Shown: positions 63,201 through 64,000 of the stretch, piece by piece | Layout: each line of letters opens with the position of its first letter | Position numbering within the stretch: position 1 is the first letter of the stretch | Source: Urechis unicinctus | Lineage: Eukaryota > Annelida > Polychaeta > Xenopneusta > Urechidae | Reading direction: 5' to 3' | Assembly: GCA_034190875.2 (NCBI GenBank) | Contig: CM067349.1 | Coordinates: 34,781,071 to 34,845,070 of the forward strand | Length of the DNA: 64,000 bases | Position numbers and translations under genes: made by a program | The notes under the pieces: model-generated | Told to the model about the DNA's origin: nothing | The model's input: the letters and a program-made list of their open reading frames with translations, nothing else | Databases searched by the model: none

Positions 63201-63599
63201 TATAAATGCTGTAACCTAAATAATATTTACAAACGTTGTTTACGCAGGGTCTAGTACAAGGAAAGTTTCAATCACTACAAAAGAGTTAAAACAAGGCTTA
63301 TTTTACAAATGCCCCCTGAAGCTTTCAAGCCGAGGTGTATTTATATAGGTGGCTATTTTGTTTTACCAAAAAGAAGCTATCATTACACATCGAGGTTTAT
63401 TTTGTAAGTCATCGATAGTTAGATCATATGTAGGTGACATTGTGAGTGTATGGAACTGCAATGTAATTTTCCGGAACATCAACTAAACATCCATCGAGTT
63501 TTTAGATATCTAATGTATGTTTACGCAACAATCATTCGCTTCCATTCATTAGATAACATATCTAGCATGTCGTTTACTGACAATATATAAAACATCATT
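63201..63599. other. Right part of block B, no gene seen
   Basis: Partner of 21,427-21,700, with about 72 bp (63,420-63,492) inserted between two 'catcga' phrases. That insert resembles 27,155-27,200, so this stretch combines sequence found in two separate places left of the array. Confidence 0.55.
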
Positions 63600-64000
63600 C
63601 TCTCAGGTAATGTTGATGATTATTTCCCCTCTTGCCACGGGAATGAGAGCATTATCTCTTACCCCACATCTATTCAACACCTGCAGTGAAACTTTAAGCC
63701 TGATCCAAGTCGACTGATAACCATGTGCGTCAGTCGAATATCCGCCATAAAGTGCAGCCTGTGTATTGCAGGTCTCGAAATGGCCGCACCACATTCTTAT
63801 ATAGGTAGATAAGACTATATATGCATCACAGGGGATCGATTATTAACGATACATGGTGTTACTTTTGCCTTTGGGGTCAACCGCTGCGACTCACATTTTC
63901 ACAGTTATGCTGTAAGACAGCTAGACATTATAGAACACTGCGGACTGAGGCGCCGATATCCATGTAAGGTTCAACGAACGTGATTAGATTCCTGTTTTAT
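63600..64000 (+). repeat. Diverged relative of satellite flank and unit 1
   Basis: Shared order with 27,310-27,740: 'cccctcttgcca' for 'cccctttgcca'; 'tataggtagataagac' for 'tataaggttgataaga'; 'gggatcgattatt' identical; 'ttacttttgcctttggggtc' for 'ttacttttgctttgggggtc'; 'gtgattagattcc' for 'atgattagattcc'. It resembles the alpha variant. The window ends within the unit, so whether an array follows cannot be seen. Confidence 0.72.

Overview
The window looks like repeat-dominated, gene-poor nuclear DNA from a eukaryote, most likely an animal. The base composition is AT-rich, long (TA)n and (TACA)n microsatellites are present, no open frame of convincing coding character exists outside low-complexity DNA, and there is no bacterial-style gene packing. 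The one recognisable protein relic is a decayed non-LTR retrotransposon (LINE) of the CR1/L2-like type, seen twice on the minus strand. That LINE type is widespread in animals, especially marine invertebrates. The species cannot be named from the sequence.

Layout. (1) Positions 1 to about 21,720 (block A) and about 42,495 to the right edge (block B) are direct copies of one ancient segment, about 42 kb apart. They align as a chain of collinear blocks, roughly 90% identical in a stretch counted by eye, broken by many insertions and deletions of 0.1-3 kb. The left edge of A is cut by the window. (2) Positions 21,721-27,070 are mostly unique sequence with no gene seen. (3) Positions 27,351-37,288 are a tandem array of eight units of about 1.25 kb. 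The units fall into two variants in the order alpha-beta-beta-beta-alpha-beta-beta-beta, which is a higher-order repeat of about 5 kb present twice. A diverged relative of the first unit and its left flank lies at the far right (about 63,600-64,000). (4) Positions 37,289-41,790 are a spacer holding a TA array and a hairpin-forming inverted repeat with arms of about 200 bp (38,671-39,276).

Inside A and B are older, shorter dispersed families, labelled here R1 to R5. Their copies occur both within one block and between blocks, so duplication has been nested: short paralogues first, then the 20-kb block, then the satellite array. Both copies of the LINE end directly against a (TACA)n tract, about 160 bp in A and about 920 bp in B. 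The A copy has also lost about 1.1 kb that includes the reverse transcriptase core.

No functional protein gene, tRNA, rRNA or CRISPR array could be supported. The main points for follow-up are the higher-order satellite, the A/B mosaic duplication, the microsatellite at the LINE 3' end, the inverted repeat, and a G-quadruplex-type motif found in three places within related sequence.
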